From positions 1,426,001-1,490,000 of the forward strand of contig NZ_JBKBHD010000001.1 of the NCBI RefSeq assembly GCF_046297875.1: DNA of 64,000 bases. Direction: 5' to 3'. The stretch comes from Parvibaculum sp046297875 (GTDB taxonomy: Bacteria > Pseudomonadota > Alphaproteobacteria > Parvibaculales > Parvibaculaceae). Of the stretch, positions 32,304 to 41,332 are shown one piece after another; within the stretch, counting starts at the first letter, position 1, and each line of letters starts with the position of its first letter. The notes below the pieces were generated by a model that worked only from the letters and a program-made list of their open reading frames with translations, ran no database searches and had not been told where the DNA came from. The position numbers were made by a program, and so were the translations under genes.

Positions 32304-32783
32304 TCAGAGACAGGCCGTGCCTGATGTATGGCCGTTGTTGGCGCGGATCGTGCGCCACTCCACGAAGTCGCGGCACGCGCGGCCCCGTTCGTCGACAAAG
32401 TCGCGAACGGGTGTGATCTTGCCGCTTGCCTGATTTTCAGACGTGAACCATGTCACCTGCTCGCGAAGCGGCACAGTCATCATCCGGGCCAGGGCTTCGC
32501 GCCGTGCCTGCGCTGCCATGCCTGTGAGGGCCGGACCTTCCGAACCGCCGACGGCATAGCCGAGTGCGACACCGGCGGCGACCGCCCATTCCGTGCCGCC
32601 GCCTGTGCCGATCGCCATACCGAGCATGGCGCCGCCCGCCGGGCCGATCAGCCCCGTGCCGTGATCGTCGATCGGCACATCGATCATTCCCTGTGGCTGG
32701 CGCATTGTGACTTCCGGCTGCGGCAGGCTCTGCTGGGCGCAGGAGGCGAGAAAAATGGCGCAAGCGAGAGCAAATGCGCGCAT
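32304..32783 (-). CDS. Lipoprotein with glycine zipper (17-kDa surface-antigen-like)
   Basis: The 159-residue protein has a lipobox (CAIFLASCAQQ), a glycine-rich zipper (GLIGPAGGAMLGMAIGTGGG and AAGVALGYAVGG), and the C-terminal motif FVDERGRACRDFVEW seen in 17-kDa surface-antigen-like outer-membrane lipoproteins. Its start overlaps the stop of the holin-like gene by one base, so it is the last gene of a three-gene envelope operon. Confidence 0.8.
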   Translation of the reverse strand: MRAFALACAIFLASCAQQSLPQPEVTMRQPQGMIDVPIDDHGTGLIGPAGGAMLGMAIGTGGGTEWAVAAGVALGYAVGGSEGPALTGMAAQARREALARMMTVPLREQVTWFTSENQASGKITPVRDFVDERGRACRDFVEWRTIRANNGHTSGTACL

Positions 32784-33283
32784 CAGTCTTTCCTCAGGAA
32801 AGGCATGAGAAAGCGGCGAAGGGCCGGGCTCAGCGCGGCGAGCGCGCCGACGATGATGGTGATGAGCGGCAGGCTGCCGCTTGAACCCTTGACCAGACCG
32901 AGTATGCCAAGTGTGAGGTCGTTCAGCGTACGCTCTATGGCATCGAACTCGCGCTTCACATCGGCGCGCGCCTCGGCGATGGCGCGGTTTGCAAGTTCGA
33001 GTTCAAGCTTGTCGGCTCGGCCAGGTTCGCGGGCTGCGAAGACAAGTGCAATGAAGGCGAGGAGTACGAGCGAACCGCCTGTAATCAGAGCCCCCAGCGG
33101 ATAGCCGTAAAGTTCCGCGAGATAAAGGAAGCCTGCGATCACGAGCATGACAAGCGCGAAGAAGGCGATGAAGACCGCGATGCCGACAAGGAAGAGGCGG
33201 CGGGCAAGACGGCGCGCTTCAATCTCGGCGCGATAGAGCTCGGCTTCGGCAAGCTTGCGAACCTGTGGCGTTGGATCGATCAC
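32783..33283 (-). CDS. YqjE-like/Holin-X (DUF1469) membrane protein
   Basis: The 166-residue protein has two TM helices close together (VGIAVFIAFFALVMLVIAGF and ALITGGSLVLLAFIALVFAA), a helical middle (ELANRAIAEARADVKREF), and a third hydrophobic piece (LITIIVGALAALSPAL). This is the YqjE/Actinobacterial-holin-like family. With a YqjD-type partner upstream (10 bases), it resembles enterobacterial yqjD-yqjE, whose products sit at the inner membrane and can bind ribosomes in stationary phase. Confidence 0.8.
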   Translation of the reverse strand: MIDPTPQVRKLAEAELYRAEIEARRLARRLFLVGIAVFIAFFALVMLVIAGFLYLAELYGYPLGALITGGSLVLLAFIALVFAAREPGRADKLELELANRAIAEARADVKREFDAIERTLNDLTLGILGLVKGSSGSLPLITIIVGALAALSPALRRFLMPFLRKD

Positions 33284-33292
33284 CGGCGCCTC

Positions 33293-33553
33293 CTATCTTG
33301 CGATCAGGCGGCCGATGAGAAACCCGATTCCGAAAGCGAGCAGCGCGCTCGGAATGGGGTGCGCATCGATCTGCTTATGAATGTCCTGCAGGCCTTCCTG
33401 CATACGCTCGGCGACTGCCTCGGCATTTGCAGCGAAATCTTCGCCAGTTTCGCCTGTGGCCGCACGGGCCTCTTCCAGCGCCTTCTGAAGCGTCTCGATC
33501 TGAGCCTGCAGCTCCTCGATCGTCGGGCCGGTGTCGCTTTTCTTGTCTGCCAT
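33293..33553 (-). CDS. ElaB/YqjD/DUF883-like protein
   Basis: The 86-residue protein has a long amphipathic helix (TIEELQAQIETLQKALEEAR) and ends in a short TM with glycine zipper (PIPSALLAFGIGFLIGRLIA). This fits DUF883 proteins, C-tail-anchored inner-membrane proteins that bind ribosomes. GGAGG lies eight bases before ATG 33553; a TTG two codons earlier is less likely. Confidence 0.85.
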   Translation of the reverse strand: MADKKSDTGPTIEELQAQIETLQKALEEARAATGETGEDFAANAEAVAERMQEGLQDIHKQIDAHPIPSALLAFGIGFLIGRLIAR

Positions 33554-33652
33554 GGCCAAGCCTCCGGAAGGGATGTCCCTAATGTATCAGGTTATCGCCC
33601 CCAAGCGCTGCAAGCATAGCCCGCAAAAAGCCGCAGGCAAGGGCGGTGTGGC

Positions 33653-35098
33653 CTAGAGATAGGGCGAAGCAAGACGAAAGAAGGCATCCCGCATCCGCAC
33701 GGGCAGCGACCGGCCTGCCAGTTCTTCCTGGGAAACGGGGCGCGCGGTCGAAATTCGTCGTACGATCATGTCGTCGAGCGCACCGGCAAAACTGGCGCCA
33801 TAACATTCAAGATTGAATTCGAAATTGAGACGAAGGCTTCGATCGTCCCAGTTCGCCGAGCCAATGGTCGCCCATATGCCATCGACAGTCATCATCTTGG
33901 AATGATCGAAGGGCGCCCCGGTCTTCCAGATGCGGCAGCCCGACCGGGCCAGCCATTCGAGCCCCGGTGTGGCCGCCCAGTCGCAGAAGCGCAGATTGCT
34001 TTTTTCAGGCAGGACAATGTCGACGATGACGCCGCGCATGGCGGCAAGCGAAAGATTGGTTCGCAATGTCGCATCGGGAATGAAATAGGGCGTTAAGATG
34101 CGAATGCTGCTTTGGGCTTCCGCGAGCGCTCCGAGTAGCGTCCAGCGGATCGGATTGAGACCCATGTCGGGGCCCGCCGGCAGGCCGCGCGCGATGACCT
34201 CGCCTGCGGGCTCGATCTCGGGAAACCAGTCTTCGCCCTCGAGAATTTCGTCGGTGGTGAAGTTCCATTCATAGGCAAAGGTGTGCATGAGATGCGCCAC
34301 GGCCGGGCCTTCGACCTGGAAGTGGCAATCGCGGATCGGCTTTTTCGGATTCGATGCATGCAGGTTTCCCTCGGCGATGTTCATGCCGCCGGTAAAGCCG
34401 TGGCGGCCATCCACGACCATGATCTTCTGATGGTTGCGCATGTTGAGATAGGGCATGCGCCAGGGCATGAACGAATGAAGGAAGCGGGCATAGTTGATGC
34501 CTCGTTCCTCGAGCAAGGGGATGATGGAAGGCCGCGAATACCACGAGCCGACGCCGTCTATGAGCAAACGCACGCGAACCCCGCGCGCCATCGCATCCGA
34601 CAATGCCTCAACGAACTGCCGGCCCGCCCGGTCGTTGTTGAGAATATAGGTCGAGATTGCAATCGAGCGTTCGGCGCGAGCGATCATGTCGAGCATGACC
34701 GGATAGGCTTCATCGCCATTCAGCAATAGCCGTACCGAATTGCCGGGTTCAAAACTTTCCGGAAGGATTCGCTGGCCAAGCCGGGCAAGGCTTTCAAGCG
34801 CAGGAAGGTGCAGGCCGCTGTCGCGGGGGCGCCGTTCTCCATGCTCGGGCGGTTCCAGCAGAAACAGGTCCTGCTTCTCGCCACGCAGTTCGCGGGCGCG
34901 GCGCTGAATGCGGTTTACGCCGAACATCAGATAGACGATCCAGCCGAGGAAAGGCACGAGGATGATGAAGCCGACCCAGCCGGCGGCTGCGCGCTCATCC
35001 GACTTGGTCAGCAATGCATGGATGGCGGCCGCACCCATCGCCGCGAACTGGATCGCGGCGAGCAGAAAGAGCGATATCTCCCAGAAGTCCGTTCCCAT
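33653..35098 (-). CDS. cls: Cardiolipin synthase (phospholipase D family)
   Basis: The 481-residue protein has two N-terminal TM helices (SLFLLAAIQFAAMGAAAIHA and VGFIILVPFLGWIVYLMF) and two PLD domains with complete HxKxxxxD motifs: His223 (NHQKIMVVDG) and His399 (DHSKMMTVDG). Such enzymes join two phosphatidylglycerols, or use phosphatidylethanolamine, to make cardiolipin. Length is right for bacterial Cls. It lies 36 bases downstream of a TonB receptor on the same strand, probably without functional link. Confidence 0.9.
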   Translation of the reverse strand: MGTDFWEISLFLLAAIQFAAMGAAAIHALLTKSDERAAAGWVGFIILVPFLGWIVYLMFGVNRIQRRARELRGEKQDLFLLEPPEHGERRPRDSGLHLPALESLARLGQRILPESFEPGNSVRLLLNGDEAYPVMLDMIARAERSIAISTYILNNDRAGRQFVEALSDAMARGVRVRLLIDGVGSWYSRPSIIPLLEERGINYARFLHSFMPWRMPYLNMRNHQKIMVVDGRHGFTGGMNIAEGNLHASNPKKPIRDCHFQVEGPAVAHLMHTFAYEWNFTTDEILEGEDWFPEIEPAGEVIARGLPAGPDMGLNPIRWTLLGALAEAQSSIRILTPYFIPDATLRTNLSLAAMRGVIVDIVLPEKSNLRFCDWAATPGLEWLARSGCRIWKTGAPFDHSKMMTVDGIWATIGSANWDDRSLRLNFEFNLECYGASFAGALDDMIVRRISTARPVSQEELAGRSLPVRMRDAFFRLASPYL

Positions 35099-35134
35099 TT
35101 GTCTCCAGACGCGCCGGCGCAGGGCCGCCGCAGG

Positions 35135-37234
35135 TCAGTAGCGCAAGGTGGCGCCGATATAGAGGCCGCGGTCTGCGCCGGGAAAGTAGCGTTCCTCTCC
35201 GGCGCCGAAGTCGGAATAGTCCGCCCGGTCCGCATAACGGCTGTCGAAGATATTGGTGAGTTTCCCGAAGATTGCGAGGTTTTCGCTGATCTCGTAGTCG
35301 AGACGCAAATTGAAAATGTCGTGCCCGTCATATTTGACGGTGTTGCCCGCATTCATCCAGTAGGAGCCCATGTGAACCCATTCGAGTTCTGCGCGTCCGG
35401 CGCCGTCATTGAAGTTGTATCCCAGCCGAAGATTGCCAAGCGTTCGCGGCGCCGTATCGACATCGTCCCCATCCCGGATCGTTTCCGTCGGGGTGATGTT
35501 GGTGAAGGCATAGGTGTGGCGCGCGTAGGTGCCCGCGGCGGCTATGTCAAAACCGAATCCGAGCGGTGCCGAAATTTCGACTTCGGCGCCCGCATGATTG
35601 GTGCGGCCGTCGCTGACATTGAAGCCGCCCGCATCGCGGAAATAGTAGTTCCGCTTTTCCATGTAGAAGAGATTGGTCTCGTAGGTGATGCCTGAGACGC
35701 GGCCGCGCGCGCCGACTTCTATGCTGTCGAGCTTTTCCGACTTTGCCTCGCCCGGCACCTGCAGGCGTTGCAGGCGGTAAAGGTCTGTCGTTTGCGGTGC
35801 GCGGGTGCCGCGTGCGAGGTTCACATAGGTGGTGAAGCCTTCGTTGAACTCGTGCAGCAGTCCGATCTTCGGCGTGACGTCTCCGAATTCGTCGACCCGG
35901 TCGGGGATGCGCAGGAAGCGGCCGAAAATGCCATCGGGCGCGTGGTTCCGATAGTCGTAGCGCGTGTATTCGAAGCGCAGTCCTGCAGTGAAGATCGTTC
36001 GCGGTGCGAGGCGCCATTCGCTGTGAATGTAGGGCGCGAGCACCAGCGCCTTTACCGTGTAGTCGTAGTGCACGCCTTGTGGCGACTGATTGGGCGCGAT
36101 CCCCGCAGTCGGGTTGAACTGGACTTCGGTCAGCCAGCCGTCCGTGTACTCGGTGTCGAGACCGAAGATGATGCGGTGTCCGCCGTCGAGCGTTGCGGCG
36201 AGGTTTGAAAGCAGGCCGCCGCTCCAATGCGCATTCTGCTCGACCGGCCGTCCGGGCAGGAAGTGCATGAGAAAATTCATCGAGTTCGTGCGCGCATATG
36301 GCGTCAACGCAAGTGTGAGCTTATCGTCGATATCGCGTTCCATGCGAACGGCGGCGCGCACGGCCCAGGCATCGCGATAGGCGTCCGGGTCCGGGTTGGT
36401 CTTGTAGAGCGCCGGGTCCTTGTAAGCCTTGACGCCACGAACGAAGCCCGCCGTTTCCTGGTTTGTGTTGATGGCAGTCAGCGTCGCGTTGATGCGTGTA
36501 TCGGGCGCAGCGTAGTCGTAGCGCAGGCGCGCCTTTTGCTGCTCAAGGCCGGAGTCGGCGCGAAACCCCCCATCGTGGAGAAGGGCGAAGCTGCCGCGGA
36601 AACCGTGACTTGCATTGCCGTTCGAAAATGTCCGGCTCGCCGTGCCGGAGGTGCTGAAGAAATCGTCAGGGCCGCCCTGCAGTGTCAGTTCGGCATCGCG
36701 CTCGGCAGGCGGTCGGCTCAGGAAATTGATGAGGCCGTGTTCCGCATTCGAGCCATAGCGCGCGCCGCCCGGTCCGCGCACCACCTCGATACCGCCCGAC
36801 ACTTCACTCATCGCTTCCATCAGCGCGTTCACATTGGCAAAGCCTGCGGCGCGCATGGGTACGCCGTCTTCCAGATAGAGGAAGGAGCCTGCGCCTGCGC
36901 CGCCCGTCAGCACGGGCGAGCGGATGGCGGTCAGGTGCTCGGCGCCGCTGCCCTGCTGAATGCCGACGCCGGGCAGGCGGTTCAGCGCCTCGGCCGGCTG
37001 GACGGGGCGGATGAAATCCATTTCGAATCCGCCGATTTTCGAGATATTGCCGGTATGCGTGGCGCGGGGGGTGCCGAATCCGGTGGTGGTGATGATCAGC
37101 TCGTCGAGCAGAAGGGTAGGCTCATCTTTTGGCTCTTCGGCGCCGGCCGGAAGCGCAGTGACAAGGAGGCCGAGACCGGCTGCCGGAAGGGCCGCGCCGA
37201 CGCTGCGCAAAATGGACGCAAACCGAAATTCCAT
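35135..37234 (-). CDS. TonB-dependent receptor, substrate unknown
   Basis: The 699-residue receptor has a signal peptide (about 1-31), a TonB box (LLLDELIITTTG), a plug with NRLPGVGIQQGSGAEHLTAI, GAGSFLYLEDGVPMRAAGF and GIEVVRGPGGARYGSN, and a barrel with final strand GLYIGATLRY. The plug resembles siderophore- or vitamin-type receptors, but no specific marker is seen. I looked upstream for a cobalamin riboswitch and found none. GGGGG is the ribosome site. No partner transport genes are near. Confidence 0.87.
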   Translation of the reverse strand: MEFRFASILRSVGAALPAAGLGLLVTALPAGAEEPKDEPTLLLDELIITTTGFGTPRATHTGNISKIGGFEMDFIRPVQPAEALNRLPGVGIQQGSGAEHLTAIRSPVLTGGAGAGSFLYLEDGVPMRAAGFANVNALMEAMSEVSGGIEVVRGPGGARYGSNAEHGLINFLSRPPAERDAELTLQGGPDDFFSTSGTASRTFSNGNASHGFRGSFALLHDGGFRADSGLEQQKARLRYDYAAPDTRINATLTAINTNQETAGFVRGVKAYKDPALYKTNPDPDAYRDAWAVRAAVRMERDIDDKLTLALTPYARTNSMNFLMHFLPGRPVEQNAHWSGGLLSNLAATLDGGHRIIFGLDTEYTDGWLTEVQFNPTAGIAPNQSPQGVHYDYTVKALVLAPYIHSEWRLAPRTIFTAGLRFEYTRYDYRNHAPDGIFGRFLRIPDRVDEFGDVTPKIGLLHEFNEGFTTYVNLARGTRAPQTTDLYRLQRLQVPGEAKSEKLDSIEVGARGRVSGITYETNLFYMEKRNYYFRDAGGFNVSDGRTNHAGAEVEISAPLGFGFDIAAAGTYARHTYAFTNITPTETIRDGDDVDTAPRTLGNLRLGYNFNDGAGRAELEWVHMGSYWMNAGNTVKYDGHDIFNLRLDYEISENLAIFGKLTNIFDSRYADRADYSDFGAGEERYFPGADRGLYIGATLRY

Positions 37235-37445
37235 AACTCGAAATACCCCCCTAGAACGGGCATGAAGCCCGCTATTTTGCCTGCGTTACGGCTCTTTGCG
37301 GCTGTCTCTCTGCAATTGTTAGCATGGTGGGGGCGAAGGTCACCCCCTTTTGGCGTGGCGGGAAAAGCGCGGCAATCCGCCACGCGGCGCGGCTGTCCGG
37401 GTTTTCTTGCCCGGCAGGTCGGAGGCGACTAGATTTCTCTGCGTC

Positions 37446-38102
37446 ATGAAAATCTTCGGCACGTCCATACCGCCTGTTGCCCTCTCGGTTGCAATTCTTG
37501 CCGTTGCGACGACAGCTGTCGTCTATTCGCCGACGCTCTACCGCATGTTTTGCGAGGCGACGGGCTATGGCGGCACGGTGAGCGTGACGCGGGCGGTCAA
37601 TCCCGACCCTGCCTCGCCGATCGGTCCGGCCATGAAGGTGCGTTTCGACGCCAATGTGTCGCCGGGACTCGACTGGACCTTCGGTCCGGTGGAGCGCGAG
37701 GTGGAAGTCTATGCCGGTGTGCCCAAGACCATCTTCTATCGCGCGGTGAACAACAGCAATGAAACGCTGGTAGGCCGTGCCACATATAATGTGACGCCGG
37801 GGATCGCCGGGTACTACTTCAACAAGACGGACTGTTTCTGCTTTACCGAGCAGAAGCTTGAGCCCGGCGAGAGCGCCGAAATGCCCGTCATGTTCTTCAT
37901 CGATCCCGAGATCGCCACGGATTTCGATACGAAGACCATCCGCACCATCACCCTGTCCTACACCTTCTTCCGGCTCGCCTCGGATGATGGCCTGATCGCC
38001 TCTGCCCGCTCGCTCAGTGAGACGGGTGAGACCCGGCAGCGCGAACTCTCGACGGCGGAAACGGCCGAATTCACGAACAACGTGCAGCGGCTTCGCCGCT
38101 AG
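37446..38102 (+). CDS. ctaG: Cytochrome c oxidase assembly protein Cox11/CtaG, stand-alone
   Basis: Cox11 delivers copper to the CuB site of cytochrome oxidase. The 218-residue protein has an N-terminal TM helix (ALSVAILAVATTAVVYS), the periplasmic beta domain (VREVEVYAGVPKTIFYRAVN-like region and NVTPGIAGYYFNKTDCFCF) and the copper ligands Cys130 and Cys132 in CFCF. So it appears active. ATG 37446 is the natural start. Cox11 genes usually lie inside the cta operon with oxidase subunits; here no such gene is close, so it may be a second copy or a rearranged locus. Confidence 0.9.
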   Translation: MKIFGTSIPPVALSVAILAVATTAVVYSPTLYRMFCEATGYGGTVSVTRAVNPDPASPIGPAMKVRFDANVSPGLDWTFGPVEREVEVYAGVPKTIFYRAVNNSNETLVGRATYNVTPGIAGYYFNKTDCFCFTEQKLEPGESAEMPVMFFIDPEIATDFDTKTIRTITLSYTFFRLASDDGLIASARSLSETGETRQRELSTAETAEFTNNVQRLRR

Positions 38103-38298
38103 CGGTCGATCGCTGACGGCCAGTCAGCGCCGGACCTTCCATTTACTTCCTCATTCATGTTCCGCGGCATTGCACAAACAAATGGCAATGCGCTTCTTCG
38201 CCTGCCTGATTTGCGAGCCGATTGACGCCCTGCCCATTGTTGCGGCGCGGTAAACGGCGCTTCGCGCTCTGGCATGGCACTTGCGAAGTATGTTTCCG

Positions 38299-38419
38299 GC
38301 AGCGGCTAGGGTTCCGGCTTCGCATGAGAACGACGAGTTTGCGAAGTGTCTGGTCCGAGAGCCGCACCCTGCCCGGTGAACAGCGGGCAGGTACACGGCG
38401 GGACAAAAGCCCGGGAGAC
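38299..38419 (+). promoter_or_regulatory. Guanidine-I (ykkC) riboswitch aptamer
   Basis: The conserved ykkC blocks are present in order: CTAGGGTTCCGG (38306-38317), CTGGTCCGAGAG (38350-38361) and GGCGGGACAAAAGCCCGGG (38397-38415), with a variable hairpin between the first two. This RNA binds guanidinium and turns on downstream genes. It precedes an ABC transporter, DUF1989 proteins and a carboxylase, the standard regulon. The gap 38103-38511 holds this aptamer and the terminator that follows it. Confidence 0.92.
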
Positions 38420-38430
38420 GGATGTAATGC

Positions 38431-38477
38431 GAGGGTTGGCATTGCAGAACCGCCGTGACGCCAATCCTCCGTTTTTT
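38431..38477 (+). terminator. Intrinsic terminator acting as the riboswitch expression platform
   Basis: GAGGGTTGGC (38431-38440) pairs with GCCAATCCTC (38460-38469), followed by a run of six T. It starts about a dozen bases after the aptamer and ends 35 bases before the first gene, as expected for a switch that reads through when guanidine is bound. Confidence 0.8.
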
Positions 38478-38511
38478 GAAACGCGATCACTTGATCCGGA
38501 GGACTGGCTAT

Positions 38512-39594
38512 ATGACTTCTTTCAGACTCTCTTCTCTCAGACTATTCGTGGCGGGCTTCGCAGCCATTGCATTGGCCTTCATGTCTCTTTCGCCTGCTCA
38601 GGCGGCGCCCAAGAAGGACTTCAAGGTAGCCTGGTCGATCTATGTCGGCTGGATGCCCTGGGGCTACGCGATGGACAATGGCATCGTGAAGAAGTGGGCT
38701 GACAAATACGGCATCAATATCGAAGTCGTTCAGTTCAACGATTATATCGAGGCAATCAACCAGTACACGGCTGGCGCCTATGACGGCGTGATGGCGACCA
38801 ATATGGACGCGCTTGCCATTCCGGCGGCAGGCGGTGTCGACTCGACCATTCTCATCATCTGCGACTATTCGGACGGCAACGACGTCATCATCCTCAAGGG
38901 CAAGGAAAAGCTTGAGGACATCAAGGGACAAAGGGTCAACCTCGTCGAGCTTTCCGTTTCGCATTACACGCTGGCGCGCGGACTTGAATCGGTTGGGCTC
39001 ACGGAAAAGGACGTGACGATCGTCAATACGTCAGATGCCGACATGATCGCGGCATACGGCACGCCGAGCGTAACTTCCGTGGTGACATGGAATCCGATGG
39101 CCGCGGAAATTCTCGCCGGCCCCAATGCCTATAACGTCTTCGATTCATCGAAGCTTCCCGGCGAAATCCAGGACTCGCTTGTCGTCAACACGCAGACGCT
39201 AAAGGACAATCCCGACTTCGCCAAGGCGATGACGGGCATCTGGTACGAGACGATGGCGCTGATGTCGGCCGATGACGAGGCGGCCAAGGCTGCCAAGACC
39301 GCGATGGGTGTTGCATCGGGCACGGATCTCGCCGGCTACGAGATGCAGCTTGCGGCGACCGAAATGTTCTACACGCCTGAAGACTACATCGCCTTCACCG
39401 AAGGCAATCTCGCCGAAGTGACCTCCTTCGTGACCAAGTTCCTCTTCGATCACGGGTTGCTCGGTGACGGGGCAACATCGCCCGGCTATATCGGCATCGA
39501 GCTTGCCGACGGCACGATTGTCGGCGACGAGACCAATGTGCTTCTCCGTTACAACACCGACTACGCGAAGATGGCGGCCGACGGAAAACTCTGA
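38512..39594 (+). CDS. ABC transporter substrate-binding protein, guanidine/urea-carboxylase locus
   Basis: The 360-residue periplasmic protein has a signal peptide (LRLFVAGFAAIALAFMSLSP, cleavage after AQA) and starts its mature part KKDFKVAWSIYVGWMPWGYA. It belongs to the binding proteins specific to urea-carboxylase-region transporters (related to NitT/TauA). Motifs include QFNDYIEAINQYTAGAYDG and GQRVNLVELSVSHYTLARGL. GGAGG lies before ATG 38512. It is the first gene after the guanidine riboswitch, so the ligand is probably guanidine rather than urea. Confidence 0.9.
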   Translation: MTSFRLSSLRLFVAGFAAIALAFMSLSPAQAAPKKDFKVAWSIYVGWMPWGYAMDNGIVKKWADKYGINIEVVQFNDYIEAINQYTAGAYDGVMATNMDALAIPAAGGVDSTILIICDYSDGNDVIILKGKEKLEDIKGQRVNLVELSVSHYTLARGLESVGLTEKDVTIVNTSDADMIAAYGTPSVTSVVTWNPMAAEILAGPNAYNVFDSSKLPGEIQDSLVVNTQTLKDNPDFAKAMTGIWYETMALMSADDEAAKAAKTAMGVASGTDLAGYEMQLAATEMFYTPEDYIAFTEGNLAEVTSFVTKFLFDHGLLGDGATSPGYIGIELADGTIVGDETNVLLRYNTDYAKMAADGKL

Positions 39595-39626
39595 CGGCAA
39601 CCGCAACCATCGAGGCCAGTAACGTC

Positions 39627-40448
39627 ATGCGTAGATTGATCAACCGGCGGCCCGACATTGCGACGCGGTTCGGACTCATGCTCCTGCCCTTCGTGCTTGT
39701 CATCATCGCCTATATAGTTGCATCCGAGGCGCGTCTTTCGGTGAACCCGAACGACAAGCTGCTTCCTGGATGGTCGACGATATCTGCGGCGATCGACCGC
39801 ATGGCGTTTCAGCCGGATCAGCGCACCGGCAACTACCTGCTCTGGACGGACACGATGTCGAGCCTTCAAAGGCTCGGCATCGGTGTCGCCGTTGCAACGC
39901 TGATCGGCGGCATATTCGGAATTCTCCAGGGTCTGATCCCCCATTTCCGTGCGACATTCAGCGCTTTCACAGGCGTATTGTCGATGATCCCGCCGCTTGC
40001 GGTGCTGCCCATTCTCTTCATCATCTTCGGGCTCGGCGAATTGTCGAAGGTGGTGCTGGTCGCCATCGGCATAACGCCCTTCATCATTCGCGATCTTGCG
40101 CTGCGCACGGGTGAAATCCCGCACGAGGAAGTCATCAAGGCGCAGACGCTTGGTGCATCGACCTGGCAGATCATCTTGCGAATCGTCGTGCCGCAAATGC
40201 TGCCGCGCCTGATCGACGCGGTGCGTCTGTCGCTTGGGGCGGCCTGGCTCTTTCTCATCGCGGCGGAAGCCATCGCCTCGGACAGCGGGCTCGGCTATCG
40301 CATCTTCCTGATGCGGCGCTATCTCGCGATGGATGTGATCCTGCCCTATGTCATGTGGATCACCTTTCTCGCCTTTGCGCTCGACCTTGCCTTGCGTCTT
40401 TTCCAGCGCGTCGCATTCCGCTGGATGTATCGGGGGAATGGCGCATGA
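39627..40448 (+). CDS. ABC transporter permease of the guanidine locus
   Basis: The 273-residue protein has about six TM helices. The binding-protein-dependent permease loop contacts the ATPase (HEEVIKAQTLGASTWQIILR) and is followed by DAVRLSLGAAWLFLIAAEAI, as in SsuC/TauC/NrtB. It ends overlapping the ATPase start by four bases. With the binding protein it forms a guanidine importer by context. Confidence 0.9.
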   Translation: MRRLINRRPDIATRFGLMLLPFVLVIIAYIVASEARLSVNPNDKLLPGWSTISAAIDRMAFQPDQRTGNYLLWTDTMSSLQRLGIGVAVATLIGGIFGILQGLIPHFRATFSAFTGVLSMIPPLAVLPILFIIFGLGELSKVVLVAIGITPFIIRDLALRTGEIPHEEVIKAQTLGASTWQIILRIVVPQMLPRLIDAVRLSLGAAWLFLIAAEAIASDSGLGYRIFLMRRYLAMDVILPYVMWITFLAFALDLALRLFQRVAFRWMYRGNGA

Positions 40449-41218
40449 CGCGGGTCGTTGTTGAAAATGTCTGGAAGGTCTATGGCGACCAGACGGTGCT
40501 TGAGAATATCAATTTCGAGATCGAGCCCGGTTCCTTCATTTCCCTTGTCGGACCGTCGGGCTGCGGCAAGTCGACTTTCCTCCGCATGATGCTGGGCGAC
40601 GAAGCGCCAACGCGCGGTCGCATCCTGATCGATGGCGAGGTGCTCGAGGACGAACCCTCGCCCGACCGCGGCGTTGTGTTTCAGAAATACTCCGTTTTTC
40701 CGCATCTGACCGCCCTCCAGAATGTGATGCTCGGCCTCGAGCTGGCGCAAAGGCCCGTTCTCGGGCGGCTGTTCGGGCGGAAGCGCCGCGCGGCGCGCGT
40801 CGCCGCGATCGAAATGCTCCAGAGCGTCGGACTTTCGCATTCCGTGAACAAATATCCGGCGGAGCTTTCCGGCGGCATGCAGCAGCGCCTTGCCATTGCG
40901 CAGGCGCTCATCAAGAAGCCGAAGATACTTCTGCTCGATGAGCCCTTCGGCGCGCTCGATCCCGGTATCAGGGCGGAAGTTCACGAGATCATGCTGCGCC
41001 TGTGGCGTGAGGAGAAAATGACCATCTTCATGGTCACGCATGATCTTTCCGAAGCCTTCAAGCTCGGCACGAGGGTGATTGCATTCGATCGCGTCCGCAC
41101 AAGGCCGGAAGAAATGAAGGCCTATGGTGCGACCGTCACCTTTGATCTCAAGGTCGACGGCAAATCATTGCCGCCACAGGTACCAGTGGCATCGCCGCTC
41201 GCCGCAGCAGCGCAATAG
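40445..41218 (+). CDS. ABC transporter ATPase of the guanidine locus
   Basis: The 257-residue protein has Walker A (LVGPSGCGKSTFLRMM), Q-loop region, signature (PAELSGGMQQRLAIAQALI) and Walker B (ILLLDEPFGALD), followed by MVTHDLSEAFKL. It fits the SsuB/TauB/NrtD-like class. ATG 40445 overlaps the permease stop; a longer frame is only the permease region. It powers the importer. Two strong hairpins follow before the next gene. Confidence 0.93.
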   Translation: MTRVVVENVWKVYGDQTVLENINFEIEPGSFISLVGPSGCGKSTFLRMMLGDEAPTRGRILIDGEVLEDEPSPDRGVVFQKYSVFPHLTALQNVMLGLELAQRPVLGRLFGRKRRAARVAAIEMLQSVGLSHSVNKYPAELSGGMQQRLAIAQALIKKPKILLLDEPFGALDPGIRAEVHEIMLRLWREEKMTIFMVTHDLSEAFKLGTRVIAFDRVRTRPEEMKAYGATVTFDLKVDGKSLPPQVPVASPLAAAAQ

Positions 41219-41224
41219 GAATTG

Positions 41225-41272
41225 CCGGACGGGACGGCCCGTCCGGTTGAAAAGGCTCCGGTCGAACGGAGC
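41225..41272 (+). other. Two intercistronic hairpins after the ATPase gene
   Basis: CCGGACGGG pairs perfectly with CCCGTCCGG (41225-41246), and GCTCCG pairs with CGGAGC (about 41255-41272). No T run follows, so these are more likely mRNA-stability or processing structures separating the transporter genes from the catabolic ones. Confidence 0.6.
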
Positions 41273-41332
41273 GAACGCCTGGACGGCCAGGCTTCGGCCC
41301 GGGGGAACCCGGCGCGCAACAGGAGACGCGCG

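Noticed and set aside
37235..37445. A possible cobalamin riboswitch before the TonB receptor
   Set aside because: I found no B12-box-like block or the expected length between the start codon and the divergent cox11 gene.
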